Source: Phoronis ovalis
Lineage: Eukaryota; Phoronida; Phoronidae
Length of the DNA: 11,204 nt
Direction: 5' to 3'
NCBI GenBank assembly: GCA_028565635.1
Contig: JAOXYB010055445.1
Span: 1 to 11,204, forward strand
The notes below the pieces were generated by a model, which did no database searches, was not told where the DNA came from, and saw only the letters and a program-made list of their open reading frames with translations. Position 1 is the first letter of the stretch; every line of letters begins with the position of its first letter. Of the stretch, positions 1-6,512 are shown one piece after another. Made by a program: the position numbers and the translations under genes.

Positions 1-87
1 TAAATCACCTTGTCGAACGTGTATGCAGACATTCTTTAGGGAAAATATGCGTCCAAGTAAATATCTCCATTAAGTAAAGAAGTGCAG

Positions 88-189
88 GCTAAATCCACGA
101 AATTGTTTGCTTCCTTTGATGGAGAAGATGAAAATGAAATTGAACCTTTTGGCGCGTTATTTCAAACTTCGGAAGGTTGCAACCAGTGT
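88..189 (+). CDS. Weak candidate internal exon, unrecognised
   Basis: The sequence is open for 34 codons after a possible acceptor (gtgcag at 82-87) and reaches a donor-like gtaaga at 190. The reading contains an acidic stretch, FDGEDENEIEPFG, followed by a Cys pair (GCNQC). The acceptor has a poor pyrimidine tract, which is the main reason for doubt. A second possible donor, gtgtaa at 188, would end the exon in phase 1 and match the next mini-exon; gtaaga would end it in phase 0. The frame stays open to a TGA shortly after the donor, so openness alone is weak evidence. I recognise no domain. It is listed because it lies just upstream of two better exons and could be part of the same gene. 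Confidence 0.2.
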
Positions 190-366
190 GTAAGAACTCG
201 CAGCTGATCCCGTAGCAGAAACTAATTGTAGCATTGTTTTTTTGCAGTAACACAACATAATGAACAAATTAAGATAAAAACAGGAATCTGCACAATGATA
301 TATTTCAGTTCTTAATTAAATGAATAAATTAGTTATCTTTGCATTTGATGTTTTCTTTCGTTTAAG

Positions 367-399
367 GGAGTAAGGTACCGACTGCAGCTTCCGGCACAG
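367..399 (+). CDS. 33-nt mini-exon of a spliced + strand gene
   Basis: This 33-nt exon is bordered by a strong acceptor (pyrimidine-rich gttttctttcgtttaag, ending 366) and a consensus donor (CACAG followed by gtgagt, from 400). Its length is a multiple of three. Read in phase 1 it gives SKVPTAASGT, with two bases completing a codon at the start and one left at the end. Phase 0 is also open (GVRYRLQLPAQ); phase 2 meets TAA. The phase-1 peptide is rich in Ser, Thr, Pro and Ala, like linkers encoded by symmetric phase-1 mini-exons in extracellular proteins. That comparison is an inference from composition and phase, not a domain match. The intron to the next mini-exon is 338 nt. No product can be named. 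Confidence 0.5.
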
Positions 400-737
400 G
401 TGAGTGTTCACTTCTTTCATCACGTACCTATCGGGTGTGATACAAAATGTCACACCGTTCTCAACAAATGTAAATAAAAACGTATCCAATTGTTTAATTT
501 ATTCCAAAAGCTCATATTGTCTCGGAGCCGTCTGACAGATATGATAAATATTGATACATTTCATATTCGCTCTGAAGTCTTCCATTGCAGCTAGATTGCT
601 TTGAATTCCTTTTTCTGTTCCTCATAGCAGGACAATTTTATATATCGTTAACATTATATCCAATGCGATATAAATTATCGGAAATAAGTGTGTATATATT
701 ATTCATATACTTATAAATTATTGTATCTATTTTCCAG

Positions 738-764
738 CGGACACGGCACCGCACATACCACATC
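738..764 (+). CDS. 27-nt mini-exon, same gene as the 33-nt exon
   Basis: This 27-nt exon lies between an acceptor tatctattttccag (ending 737) and a donor gtaagt (765-770). In phase 1 the leftover G of the previous exon joins CG to give Ala, and the reading continues as DTAPHIPH, leaving one C. The length is a multiple of three, so it could be skipped or included without changing frame. Phase 0 is also open (RTRHRTYHI). Two adjacent exons, both divisible by three, both with near-consensus sites and both open in the same phase, are unlikely to be chance. The next exon in phase could be the one starting at 4389 or at 6513. Function is unknown; a low-complexity linker in a secreted or membrane protein is a guess. 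Confidence 0.5.
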
Positions 765-770
765 GTAAGT

Positions 771-1480
771 TAAAGTATTTCTTTCATTTAGTTAATAGAG
801 ATATTGTATGCGCAGGTTGAGATCTCATGTCACCTTTTTGTCTTGCCAAGTTAATCCCATTTATTCTGTTAAAATATTATAAATAGCGTTAATTATGCCA
901 AATATTATTGACTTCTAGCACCTGTTATTATTATAATCTCAATTAAAATACAATGGATAATATCAAAATCTGCATTGTAAATCAAGGAAATGGATAAACA
1001 GTTTAAGTGGCAAGCATACATTTGACGTTTTAGCAACAAGAGGTTTAGTCCAAGCGCAAACTTCACTCTTGCTTTGATTACAAAAAAACTTGTATCTAAT
1101 AATTCCAAAAGAGTGTAAGTTAGTGGTCGAACAAACATAGCAGATAAGAAATCCATGTTGTCAGTTGTCAGTTACATGATCGAAATAGCAGGAAGTTTAT
1201 ATAGCCAATAATTGCCGCAGGGAAATTATACTACATGATCTGCACTGTGTTATGGTCAATTGTTTGTTTATAGTATTGGACGGTATCTCCCGCTAAGTTT
1301 CTGATGTTAGGCTACTTATATGTAAATTAGTTGTAAACAGGAATTATGGGTATTTAGGGCGTTTTCTTGCATGGGGAGTGCAAAAGTTGAAATCTGTGGT
1401 GGTAGACGTGGTCTACATGTTATTCGTAAAGCTTACAGCGAATTACGATGAAACGAATAAAAGCATTGACAACCTGACCA
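771..1480. other. Non-coding, probably intronic or flanking DNA
   Basis: I see no supported gene here. An 83-codon minus-strand reading (905-1156) has no recognisable domain. A splice-like + strand interval at 1034-1114 (81 nt) is open only in phase 2, so it cannot follow the phase-1 mini-exon. The segment 1180-1480 lies directly 5' of the gag-like gene and would be the place for a retrotransposon LTR or leader. It contains a TATA-like tttatatagcc near 1197 and an AATAAA near 1456, but I could not define LTR ends or a primer-binding site. A short hairpin, GTAGAC gtg GTCTAC, lies around 1402-1416. Confidence 0.4.
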
Positions 1481-1550
1481 CTTGGAGTTTTTACTGATTG
1501 GAAACCACTACATATTGACGAATAAGACCAAACCATGGGAAGCAGCAGAT

Positions 1551-2461
1551 ATGTCCACTAACTCTACAATTTCATCTGAAAGGAAAATGAATCCGACTGA
1601 AAAACAACGTAGCGAACGATGTGGAGCATGCGGTGCTATGGGCCGCAGAAGAAATAATAAATCGTGTCCAATGTTTCACAAGAACACTTTGGAAGCTGAT
1701 GAAAGTATGCCATTTATTGAACCTGAGGATTCTGCAAGCCAAGTATCGAAAAATGGTACTGTTTCTGGAATGAGAGTAAAAGCCCAGGCTAATAAGTCAC
1801 TTGCGGAAATGAGATTGGAACAATTAAAAAAAGAAATGCATAAACAAGAACAATATACAAAAATTGCAGAGTTGCAACTTAAAATATCAGAAAGGACAGC
1901 TAGCCAAGCCTTGTTAGAAGCAAAGCATGTTGTTGATAGAGTAAACGCGGAGCTGGAAGTGTATACTACTCAGGCAGAATCGGTGTTACAGCAAAGTCCT
2001 GAGGTCCATAAATATGACCGACATAAAAATGACATTGAATTGCCATCTGGATCACCTACTATTTCAAAGGTTAATCCATTGACAAAAGAGTGGCTCCGTT
2101 ATAAACCTCTTCCCGATGACGGATTTGGAATCGATGAAGGTAGTTTGGCAGCCAGTGCTACTGACATGAATAATTTGATAAGTGAACAAAGGAACATGAT
2201 GCACAGTGTTACGAATACATTAACTTTACCGAAACCAGAACTTGTGACATTTGACGGTAGCCCCTTGAACTATTGGTTATTTGTAAGAAGTTTCGAAAAA
2301 AAATAAAGTTGCTGACGACGGAGAGAAATTAAATTATTTATTGCAATATTGTACTGGAGAGCCTAAAGAGGTGGTGAAAAATTGCGTTCTACTGGATACA
2401 AAGGTTATAACACCGCTAGACATTTGTTGAAAGAGCGATTTGGTGAACCCAAGCCGAACTT
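1551..2461 (+). pseudogene. Truncated, frameshifted BEL/Pao-type retrotransposon gag with TAF1-like knuckle
   Basis: The longest frame opens at 1482 with TTG, but the first ATG is at 1551; numbering here is from 1482. Residues 47-62, CGACGAMGRRRNNKSC, match the spacing of the zinc knuckle of TAF1-like proteins, but Arg55 sits where the third ligand, His, is expected. Residues about 104-170 are charged and heptad-like, so probably a coiled coil. Residues 249-272 start with LPKPELVTFDGSP, typical of the DUF1759-like gag region of BEL/Pao elements. The frame stops at TAA 2304 just after a run of eight A. Similarity to gag (LNYLLQYCTGEPKEV) continues in another frame, returns to the first frame near 2400 (TARHLLKERFGEP), and ends at about 2450-2461. 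Protease, reverse transcriptase and integrase are absent. This is a dead fragment of an element that would encode a capsid-type protein. Confidence 0.75.
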
Positions 2462-2462
2462 T

Positions 2463-2519
2463 CCGCGGCGCGTGCTACTGCGCATGTGCGGGTCGGCCAC
2501 GGCCACCTCACACGGCGGC
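2463..2519. other. GC-rich junction block
   Basis: This block of about 57 bases is very GC-rich in an AT-rich window and begins exactly where gag similarity ends. It contains TGCGCATGTGCG, which resembles an NRF1-type site, and the self-complementary GGCCACGGCC. It may be the edge of another inserted element or a hairpin-forming terminus. No gene is seen. Confidence 0.4.
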
Positions 2520-2528
2520 ATATATATG

Positions 2529-2720
2529 TTTGTAAACACATATTATATAATGCCATGCTAACTGTATAAATATAAATTATATAAATTATTTAAAACAATT
2601 TTAATTTTGGACAGATGCATAATATTATATTTTTGTAAACACATATTATATAATATCATACCAACTGAAACGACTCATGGTTTTTTTGTAAACACATATT
2701 ATATAATGTGTTTACAAAAA
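2529..2720. repeat. 23-bp repeat, three copies, the last forming a palindrome
   Basis: An identical 23-bp motif starting TTTGTAAACACAT occurs at 2529-2551, 2632-2654 and 2685-2707. The first two copies stay similar for 13 more bases (4 mismatches), so the dispersed unit is at least 36 bp with a period of 103. The third copy runs straight into its inverted form: TTTTTGTAAACACAT at 2683-2697 and its exact reverse complement at 2706-2720, with an 8-base AT spacer. This can fold into a 15-bp hairpin. The pattern fits a terminal or subterminal repeat of a small DNA transposon; no family was recognised. Confidence 0.65.
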
Positions 2721-2765
2721 TTCGATACAAGAACCCTCTGATACCCGTGGACGAAACTACGAAAT

Positions 2766-2976
2766 TACTGTAAACCTGAAAATTTTCGCTGGCTGTTTAA
2801 TTTTGCGGGTGCCTCTGGTCCGCACAAATTACCAGTGCAAATATAAACTTTCATTTGACTAAACTGAAGATAAAGTTCACATTAGCAATATTAAGAAGGT
2901 TAAAATGTAAATATTACAAGGAATTTTCACAAATCCATAAAAATAACCAGCTACAAATATTTTCCGGTTTACAGTA
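2766..2976. mobile_element. 211-bp MITE-like unit with TA target duplication
   Basis: TACTGTAAACCTGAAAAT at 2766-2783 is matched in inverted orientation at 2959-2976 with one mismatch in 18. The likely terminal repeats are CTGTAAACC and GGTTTACAG, each flanked outside by TA, as expected for Tc1/mariner-type insertion at TA. The interior is AT-rich and non-coding, apart from a GC-richer patch at 2804-2823. The length suits a MITE moved in trans by a Tc1/mariner transposase. The family assignment rests only on the TA flanks and the inverted ends. Confidence 0.55.
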
Positions 2977-3540
2977 CCAAGAAAGTTTAACCCAGACCAG
3001 TGGTTCCTATTCCATTACAACATTGTTGTGTTGAGAAAATTTTAACCAAGCGAGTTTAATAAAAATTTAATAAAAGTTTTGTTAATAAAAATATAATTGC
3101 ATCTGTAAGAAAATAATTTATTGATTGCCATAAAGTGTAATAGCAGAAGTTAAAAAAGTAATGTCAACAATAGTGTGCGCAATCGATGTAACGGCATATC
3201 ACGTGACTATTAAAACAATAAACAGGCTCCAATAAATATTAACGTTATCAGACATGAGATCCTGTTTGATCACTAGTATGATCTATGTTAAATTCTGAAG
3301 GCCTAATTAATTGTTTAAGGGCCATATTAATTATTTTCAGTGGTACTATCAATCTTGTAAATATGCAGTATCAGCTTGGCACAATAATCTTCATCCAAAA
3401 TGTTGACTCGTATATCCAATTGAAACTTGAAACATTAACAATATCTCTCTGTGTTTGTTCCTAAATTTTTGTTGTCTATGGAAACAATTGGTCGCTATGT
3501 TATAATAACGTTAATGTATGAATATTCTTTCTCTCGGGTG
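2977..3540. other. AT-rich non-coding DNA
   Basis: No gene is seen. The one site of note is an isolated TCACGTGA E-box octamer at 3199-3206. A splice-acceptor-like attattttcag at 3330-3340 is followed by an early stop in phase 1 and no convincing donor. Confidence 0.4.
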
Positions 3541-3558
3541 ACGTGGTATCCCGGGCGA

Positions 3559-3567
3559 TATATAAAA
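3559..3567 (+). promoter_or_regulatory. Candidate TATA box
   Basis: TATATAAAA lies directly downstream of a GC-rich stretch (cccgggcg), the usual flank of a functional TATA box. A start site would be expected near 3590. No ORF begins just downstream, so it could drive a transcript whose first exon is non-coding and which splices to 4389. Confidence 0.35.
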
Positions 3568-3687
3568 CCAATACAAACACAGCACTGAGGGCGATTTCTT
3601 AGGTCTTTGTTTACTTATTAAAGGTGGAAGAATAATTCAATTGCACATGGATCATGTTTGGGGGTGTGCCAATTGTAGAGACCTGTC

Positions 3688-3700
3688 AGGGGATTCCCCT
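3688..3700. promoter_or_regulatory. NF-kB/Rel-type palindrome
   Basis: AGGGGATTCCCCT contains GGGGATTCCCC, a perfect match to the Rel/NF-kB consensus GGGRNNYYCC on both strands. It lies about 330 bases upstream of the ATG at 4029 and about 820 upstream of the ATG at 4508. Binding is an inference from sequence only. Confidence 0.45.
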
Positions 3701-3918
3701 ATATTTACTAAATTATTCCTAAATGGTATAGATGTGTAAGGAGGAGAAGGATACGGGTTACGTGGATTCCTACTAAAATTTCCGAGTCCGACAGGGATCT
3801 GCGTTCACAGGGCTTAAAACACTGATCATATTTACTATTTCGTTATCGAATCACCCCTTTGTTTAATTTTAGTTTGCTGGAAAGCCTGATTGTTAATATT
3901 TGATAAAAAAGCGGGTCC

Positions 3919-3978
3919 TATATATCGCCGGATTACGGAATAGCCAGCTCCTGGACCAATGTATCATCGTCACGTGAC
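3919..3978 (+). promoter_or_regulatory. Candidate core promoter with CCAAT and CACGTG boxes
   Basis: Within 60 bases there is a TATATAT run (near 3919), a CCAAT box (3956-3960) and the perfect palindrome GTCACGTGAC (3969-3978), the preferred site of USF/MITF/TFE-type bHLH-zip factors. The first exon of the 4029-5014 locus begins just downstream. The clustering supports a promoter; the exact start site cannot be fixed. Confidence 0.45.
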
Positions 3979-4028
3979 TGAAGTGTTGAGCGGATTTTAT
4001 TTATCGCTCCGTTGTGTGAAGTAATACT

Positions 4029-4035
4029 ATGAAAG
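4029..4035 (+). CDS. Tiny first coding segment, ATG AAA G before a donor
   Basis: ATG has A at -3 and is followed by AAA G and then gtaagc, a good donor at 4036. Splicing to the acceptor at 4388 makes GGT (Gly) across the junction and opens a 40-codon reading that ends at TAA 4502-4504. The stop lies three bases before the ATG of the 168-codon ORF and in the same frame. It can be a spliced upstream ORF or the start of a protein interrupted by a nonsense codon. The segment could also lie wholly in the 5' leader. Confidence 0.4.
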
Positions 4036-4388
4036 GTAAGCTTTTGGCACAAATTTTGATTAGCAAAAAACAAACTCAATAATTAGCAAAAGAATGGTAT
4101 ATGCAATTGTATTCATCGATCTGGATGCACTGTAATACATCTTTTATTTTTAAAAAATATCTATTATTAATGTTACGAAACGAATCTGTTGCAGTTTATA
4201 AAAAGTATTATGCCTACTAAATATAACGACCTAACAACTTGTTGTTGTAGTTAAATATTTTCTTAATTATCTTTGATAATTTGTAATTTTGAAGATGTTG
4301 AATGCGTTACTATGTATACAAATACCGCCCACATATACTGTTATGTAAATAAACGATTTAATTTGCGAAACTGTTAATTTTTTTGTAG
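4036..4388 (+). other. Predicted 353-nt intron
   Basis: The donor is AAAG followed by gtaagc. The acceptor is ctgttaatttttttgtag, with a solid pyrimidine tract and a branch-like ttaat nearby. The interior is AT-rich and contains no open frame of note. Removal joins 4035 to 4389 in phase 1. Confidence 0.5.
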
Positions 4389-4504
4389 GTGCAATTTCTT
4401 CAGACAAGGCTTCACACTATAAAAGTCATCAAATAGGGGATCAAATACTATCTTCACTGTTTTTTGTTTACGTATTAAGTACGAACCTATACTGCTGTCC
4501 ATAA
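4389..4504 (+). CDS. Second segment of a 40-codon spliced reading with a hydrophobic C-terminus
   Basis: Joined in phase 1, this segment reads from Gly-Ala-Ile to TAA at 4502. It has a polar first half (SSDKASHYKSHQIGDQ) and a hydrophobic second half (ILSSLFFVYVLSTNLYCC). The second half could be a membrane segment. If this is the last exon of an upstream gene, it would look like a GPI-anchor signal, which is hydrophobic and lies at the extreme C-terminus. The reading is short enough to be a 5' leader with a fortuitous open frame. The phase-1 entry would also accept the mini-exon ending at 764. The stop is followed by AAA ATG of the next ORF in the same frame. Confidence 0.35.
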
Positions 4505-4507
4505 AAA

Positions 4508-5014
4508 ATGGATTTATTGCAAGGTGGCAGCCGCTCAAACGAATCAGGTTGTGAAAGCAATGCGATCGTTATGCCCACGGAACGGGATGCTAGCAATCAC
4601 TGTGACAGATTCGAAGGTGCAAGGGTTGTAGACACCGGGGAAAGTAGATATGCCCAGCTAAACACACCTGGTCCAGAATCACATATTACTTTCCGTAGCG
4701 TTGAAAGTTGGATACATACCGCACATGAAGAAGACTCCAACTGCCATGCTGATTATGAATTGCCATATTCTATAGAAGAAACGAATACAAAGTTGGATTG
4801 TTATAGTAACCCCTGCAACATATTTCCACCAATACAAGAAACGTTCCAAGGAACATACAAAACGGAGACACAGACAGATCACGCGCCAGATGTAGATAAC
4901 AACATCGGTCACCATAATACCAATAATGGTGTAACTTGTACAAGGTCCTGTTGTAGATGTTGTGCCTTTAATGATGGACAAACCCAGACAGATGAATATG
5001 ATGCAATTAGTTAG
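4508..5014 (+). CDS. Hypothetical 168-residue Cys- and Tyr-motif protein with two TQTD motifs
   Basis: The start ATG is in strong context (A at -3, G at +4) and follows an in-frame TAA by three bases. No family is recognised. The protein is polar and probably disordered, with ten Cys, five of them clustered in CTRSCCRCC at 144-152. Tyrosine motifs resemble signalling tails: SRYAQL (46-51) fits the ITIM pattern, YSNP (99-102) a Grb2-type YxN site, and YDAI (164-167) a YxxI site. TQTD occurs at 121-124 and 159-162; TQT is the core of dynein light chain LC8-binding motifs. There is no signal peptide or membrane segment, but a hydrophobic stretch lies just upstream in the same frame beyond the stop. 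It may therefore be a free cytosolic protein or the tail of a broken receptor. GC content is higher than in the flanks, which supports a real gene. Function is unknown. Confidence 0.55.
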   Translation: MDLLQGGSRSNESGCESNAIVMPTERDASNHCDRFEGARVVDTGESRYAQLNTPGPESHITFRSVESWIHTAHEEDSNCHADYELPYSIEETNTKLDCYSNPCNIFPPIQETFQGTYKTETQTDHAPDVDNNIGHHNTNNGVTCTRSCCRCCAFNDGQTQTDEYDAIS

Positions 5015-5295
5015 TGTAATTGTAGACCTTTAACTTGTTCTTTCCGTATTGAAATATGTTCTACTTTATTTCCTATATAAATGCTATGAACGGAGCTTTT
5101 TTTTCGTTCCACACATATCTAATTGTTGTACATTTATTGAAAACAAATTTGATTTTAAGCATTAAACTATGAAATATATGTGTTTACCTCTTTCACTGTT
5201 TTAAAATTGTATTTTATACAAATGTATATCATTATGTATATTTTATTTGGTTTGTTGTTAACCATGATTGGCCAGGTTGTAAAAAATTTGCACTA

Positions 5296-5301
5296 AATAA
5301 A
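5296..5301 (+). promoter_or_regulatory. Poly(A) signal AATAAA
   Basis: AATAAA lies about 280 bases after the stop of the 4508-5014 ORF. It is followed by GT- and T-containing sequence, so it is a reasonable 3' end for that transcript. An ATTAAA at about 5160 is an alternative. Confidence 0.4.
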
Positions 5302-5596
5302 CAGAATTGGTATCATCCAGGATTGGTTCACACTTGAGCAATCATGTGATCTATTATTATCATTGACAAAGTATATACCAACTGTTTATTAAATGTTATC
5401 AGACATAATGCAAATTCCGGAACATAACCTAATAAGATCGGGTTGGAATGATTGAGATTTTAAAGCGTGAAACGTGGAAATATTTTTCAATTTCAGGCGT
5501 GAATAATGAATAAAGTACATACGCGCGAACAAAGAATAGTTGATAAATAGGAAACAGTTTCCCTCTCTCTACGTTGTAACTATATTTTTAAGACGA
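5302..5596. other. AT-rich spacer
   Basis: No gene is seen. An acceptor-like tttttcaatttcag ends at 5495 but runs into a stop within five codons in phase 1. Confidence 0.4.
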
Positions 5597-5830
5597 CCGG
5601 TGTAAAGAAAATAAGAGTCCCACCTTTTCTGGCGTCCTAGGACACTAGATTTAGGACGCCCAGTATCTGAAACCTAGCGTTCGCTTTGAAAATGTGCGTC
5701 CCGGACACTGGGTAATGGGCAGACTCGCGTTTTCAGTACAGCTATGATGAAATTATTGTCTTAGGACTCTGCTCGGCGTCCTAGGACTCTGCTCGGCGTC
5801 CTAGGACTCTGTATCGAGAGTCCTAGGACT
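5597..5830 (+). repeat. Left cluster of GTCCTAGGAC palindromes
   Basis: The block opens with CCGGTGTAA (5597-5605). The 10-bp palindrome GTCCTAGGAC occurs exactly at 5634-5643, 5778-5787, 5798-5807 and 5820-5829, with degenerate relatives near 5651 and 5701. From 5761 to 5820 the sequence is a 20-bp tandem repeat (ctaggactctgctcggcgtc), with nearly identical first and second units and a diverged third. The block is GC-richer than its flanks. The matching inverted end CCGGTGTAA and the same palindromes recur at 7547-7970, so the two clusters belong to one repeat family in opposite orientation. Confidence 0.6.
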
Positions 5831-5952
5831 TGATATATACATATTGCACAAAGCGCCTCATATATGTCTCAGTAATAAATGCGCTAAAATTTCCGACTGA
5901 TTTGCAATTAACAACCCACCATGGTCTAGGAGGAACAGCAGGTAACAGGTTA

Positions 5953-6012
5953 GCAAATATTCAGCTCGTATTACATCCAGAATTAAGGGCGTAGGTTCGA
6001 ATCCTGGTATAG
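5953..6012 (+). other. tRNA-like remnant or SINE head with pol III B box
   Basis: GGTTCGAATCC at 5994-6004 is an exact B box, and AGGGC GTAGG TTCGAAT CC has the variable-loop and T-arm layout of a tRNA. A weak D-arm-like AGC...GCT lies about 35 bases upstream. The acceptor stem does not pair and no clean anticodon stem forms, so this is not a functional tRNA. It could be a decayed tRNA copy or the 5' head of a tRNA-derived SINE, whose tail might be the TTTA-rich stretch that follows. Confidence 0.3.
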
Positions 6013-6039
6013 CTTACTGTATTTGTGAATTATTACTGC

Positions 6040-6102
6040 ATTTTATTCGTCTTTATTTTTGTTTATTTATTTATTTTATTTATTTATCTATTTTAATTAT
6101 GT
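6040..6102. repeat. TTTA-rich low-complexity tract
   Basis: The tract is made of repeated TTTA/TTTAT units and nearly pure A/T. It may be a simple repeat or the tail of a retroposed element that starts at the tRNA-like block upstream. Confidence 0.6.
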
Positions 6103-6512
6103 ATTTTCTTACTTAATTACTGACTTGGGAGAACTAGTATTTAATTCATGAAGTTTCAACTTTTTACATACATTTTGTATTCACCTTTCTATGTATTCTG
6201 TTCCCAACCTTGTTTATTACAGTAATTAAATTAAACAATGAAAGGCGTGTTATGAAAAATATCCAATATATGCATAGGTGTTTTACACACATGCCACTTA
6301 TAAAGTTGAACTGAATGCAAAGGTTTATTTGAAATAAATGTAAATACTCGAACTCCTTGTTGTTTCGTGTCACACAAGTAAGCGACAACAATTGCAGAGA
6401 GAAGTACTAGTGCAGGCTCTTGTAAACAGATATTTTTATTCATTATTTAAATTTTATTTAGTGCTCATTCTTTTTAGTTATGATATGAATTATATATAAT
6501 TTCAAATTACAG

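Noticed and set aside
1034-1114. 81-nt splice-bordered interval (acceptor gttttag, donor gtaagt)
   Set aside because: It is open only in phase 2, whereas the upstream mini-exon leaves phase 1. The peptide is unremarkable.
905-1156. 83-codon minus-strand open frame
   Set aside because: The composition is typical of translated AT-rich non-coding DNA (Ile/Leu runs), with no domain, promoter or splice support.
1180-1480. Possible 5' LTR and primer-binding site before the gag
   Set aside because: I could not find TG...CA ends, a second LTR copy or a tRNA-complementary site, so only the gag itself is annotated.
4679-4981. 100-codon antisense frame opposite the 4508-5014 ORF
   Set aside because: It is a shadow of the + strand ORF, which has a strong start context, GC-richer sequence, a splice leader and a poly(A) signal.
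5911-5952. Perfect-looking start context ccaccATGg at about 5917-5925
   Set aside because: The ATG is followed by GTC and then TAG, so it encodes two residues. A 12-nt micro-exon before gtaaca is too weak to claim.
6164-6443. Two overlapping minus-strand frames of 75 and 70 codons
   Set aside because: They lie in AT-rich spacer, overlap each other in different frames, and have no recognisable motif.
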